Below are positions 30,773 through 31,240 of a DNA stretch of 31,240 nucleotides, piece by piece. Source of the DNA: SVTX01 sp045612105 (GTDB taxonomy: Bacteria > Bacillota > Clostridia > Oscillospirales > CAG-272); assembly GCA_045612105.1 (NCBI GenBank), contig JAZKYL010000135.1, forward strand, positions 1 through 31,240, given 5' to 3'. The notes beneath the pieces are model-generated. The model saw only the letters and a program-made list of their open reading frames with translations, had not been told where the DNA came from and ran no database searches. Within the stretch, counting starts at the first letter, position 1. Each line of letters starts with the position of its first letter. The position numbers were made by a program, and so were the translations under genes.

Positions 30773-31240
30773 TTACTGTGGTACTCCCGTCGGCATAATC
30801 AGCTTTGGACTATTATGCGAGGGCATTTTGGGGTTCTGAAGCAACGTCGCGTTTTTGATGGCGTTATATCCGTAACGGGAACGGATTTCCTCTACCGCCT
30901 TATCGAGAGCTTCTATTCGTGAGTTTTTCTCAGCATCATAAAAGAGGTTGATCTGCTCATCATAGTCAAGTGAAACAAGGTTGATTGCTCTTACTGTGAT
31001 TGAACGGATTGGATGTTTCCAAGAATAATTCTTCTCAAATAGGGAGAACGCCTCTCGTGCAATAACTGACGGACTTTGAGTGGATAGAGGAATCTTACAT
31101 TGCCACTGTTTTGTAAACAGCTCGTTATCTCTAACCGAGACCGAAACGCCCGTTGCTTTTTTATTGAAAGTGAAAAGTCTATGCCCTATGTCCTGCGACA
31201 GCTCAAGTATAAACTTCCACACTTCTACCGAATCTTCAAG
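30773..31240 (-). CDS. Y-family DNA polymerase (DinB/UmuC type), C-terminal part
   Basis: The frame is open to the window edge; a GTG at 31222 is inside the gene, not its start. The visible 155 residues contain DIGHRLFTFNKKATGVSVSVRD and later IRSITVRAINLVS, typical of the little-finger domain of translesion polymerases. A C-terminal tail ends LIMPTGVPQ. The catalytic palm lies beyond the window. Such enzymes copy damaged DNA and are frequent cargo in clostridial elements. Confidence 0.85.
   Translation of the reverse strand, partial: LEDSVEVWKFILELSQDIGHRLFTFNKKATGVSVSVRDNELFTKQWQCKIPLSTQSPSVIAREAFSLFEKNYSWKHPIRSITVRAINLVSLDYDEQINLFYDAEKNSRIEALDKAVEEIRSRYGYNAIKNATLLQNPKMPSHNSPKLIMPTGVPQ

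Larger units (their letters stand above)
22270..31240. mobile_element. Integrated mobile element with serine recombinase module, right end outside window
   Basis: From about 22270 onward every recognised gene is on the minus strand and of mobile-element type: serine recombinases, SHOCT-like protein, MazF, winged-helix protein, sigma-like factor, zinc ribbon protein, ImmA/IrrE peptidase and Y-family polymerase. The recombinase end abuts tRNA-Lys. The exact attachment site is not visible; 22268-22294 is the most likely place for the left junction. No relaxase, VirB4, coupling protein or capsid gene is in view, so conjugative element, mobilisable element and prophage all remain possible. Confidence 0.75.

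Overview
The window looks like chromosome of an uncultured gut-type Clostridia (Firmicutes) bacterium. The evidence is near-consensus sigma-A promoters (TTGACA-17-TATAAT), AAAGGAGG-type ribosome binding sites, many AraC regulators beside sugar enzymes, and an integrated element carrying serine recombinases with zinc ribbons. No rRNA or species marker is present, so placement stays at class level.

Positions 1-10.9 kb hold a dispersed plant-glycan region. It has a truncated repeat-containing protein, a GH78-type alpha-L-rhamnosidase, a PAP2-like membrane protein, a MITE-like palindromic repeat, a Gfo/Idh/MocA dehydrogenase with a ThuA-like partner, an AraC regulator, a GH127-type beta-L-arabinofuranosidase and a second AraC regulator. 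The enzymes with visible N termini lack signal peptides, so they probably act on imported oligosaccharides. No transporter lies in the window.

Positions 10.9-13.5 kb are a three-gene operon behind a strong promoter: GT8 glycosyltransferase, PlsC-type acyltransferase and CrtO-like acyltransferase, probably for an acylated glycolipid or surface glycan. Positions 13.5-14.9 kb are a minus-strand operon, PqqD-like carrier, then S24/S26 peptidase, then membrane-anchored XRE regulator, with no RiPP precursor or radical SAM enzyme nearby. A palindromic intergenic repeat follows. Positions 15.3-21.7 kb hold a CE15-like esterase with an AraC regulator, D-serine ammonia-lyase (dsdA), an MDR dehydrogenase divergent from another AraC gene through promoters that share their -35 region, and an AT-rich gene for a membrane-anchored HExxH metallopeptidase.

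Positions 21.8-22.3 kb contain tRNA-Lys(CTT), its promoter and terminator, and a 172-bp tandem partial duplication that repeats the tRNA 3' end and the terminator. From about 22.27 kb to the window end lies an integrated mobile element whose genes all read toward the tRNA. From upstream to downstream these are Y-family DNA polymerase (partial), a small protein, ImmA/IrrE peptidase, a zinc ribbon protein, a sigma-like factor behind a structured leader, a structured RNA that may be a group II intron 5' fragment, a winged-helix protein, a protein of unknown function, an orphan MazF, a SHOCT-like small protein, and a four-gene recombinase block. In that block two intact large serine recombinases flank a split recombinase: one ORF has only the DNA-binding half and the other only a catalytic domain that has lost its catalytic serine and arginines. 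The split recombinase and the RNA leader elements are the most unusual things here.
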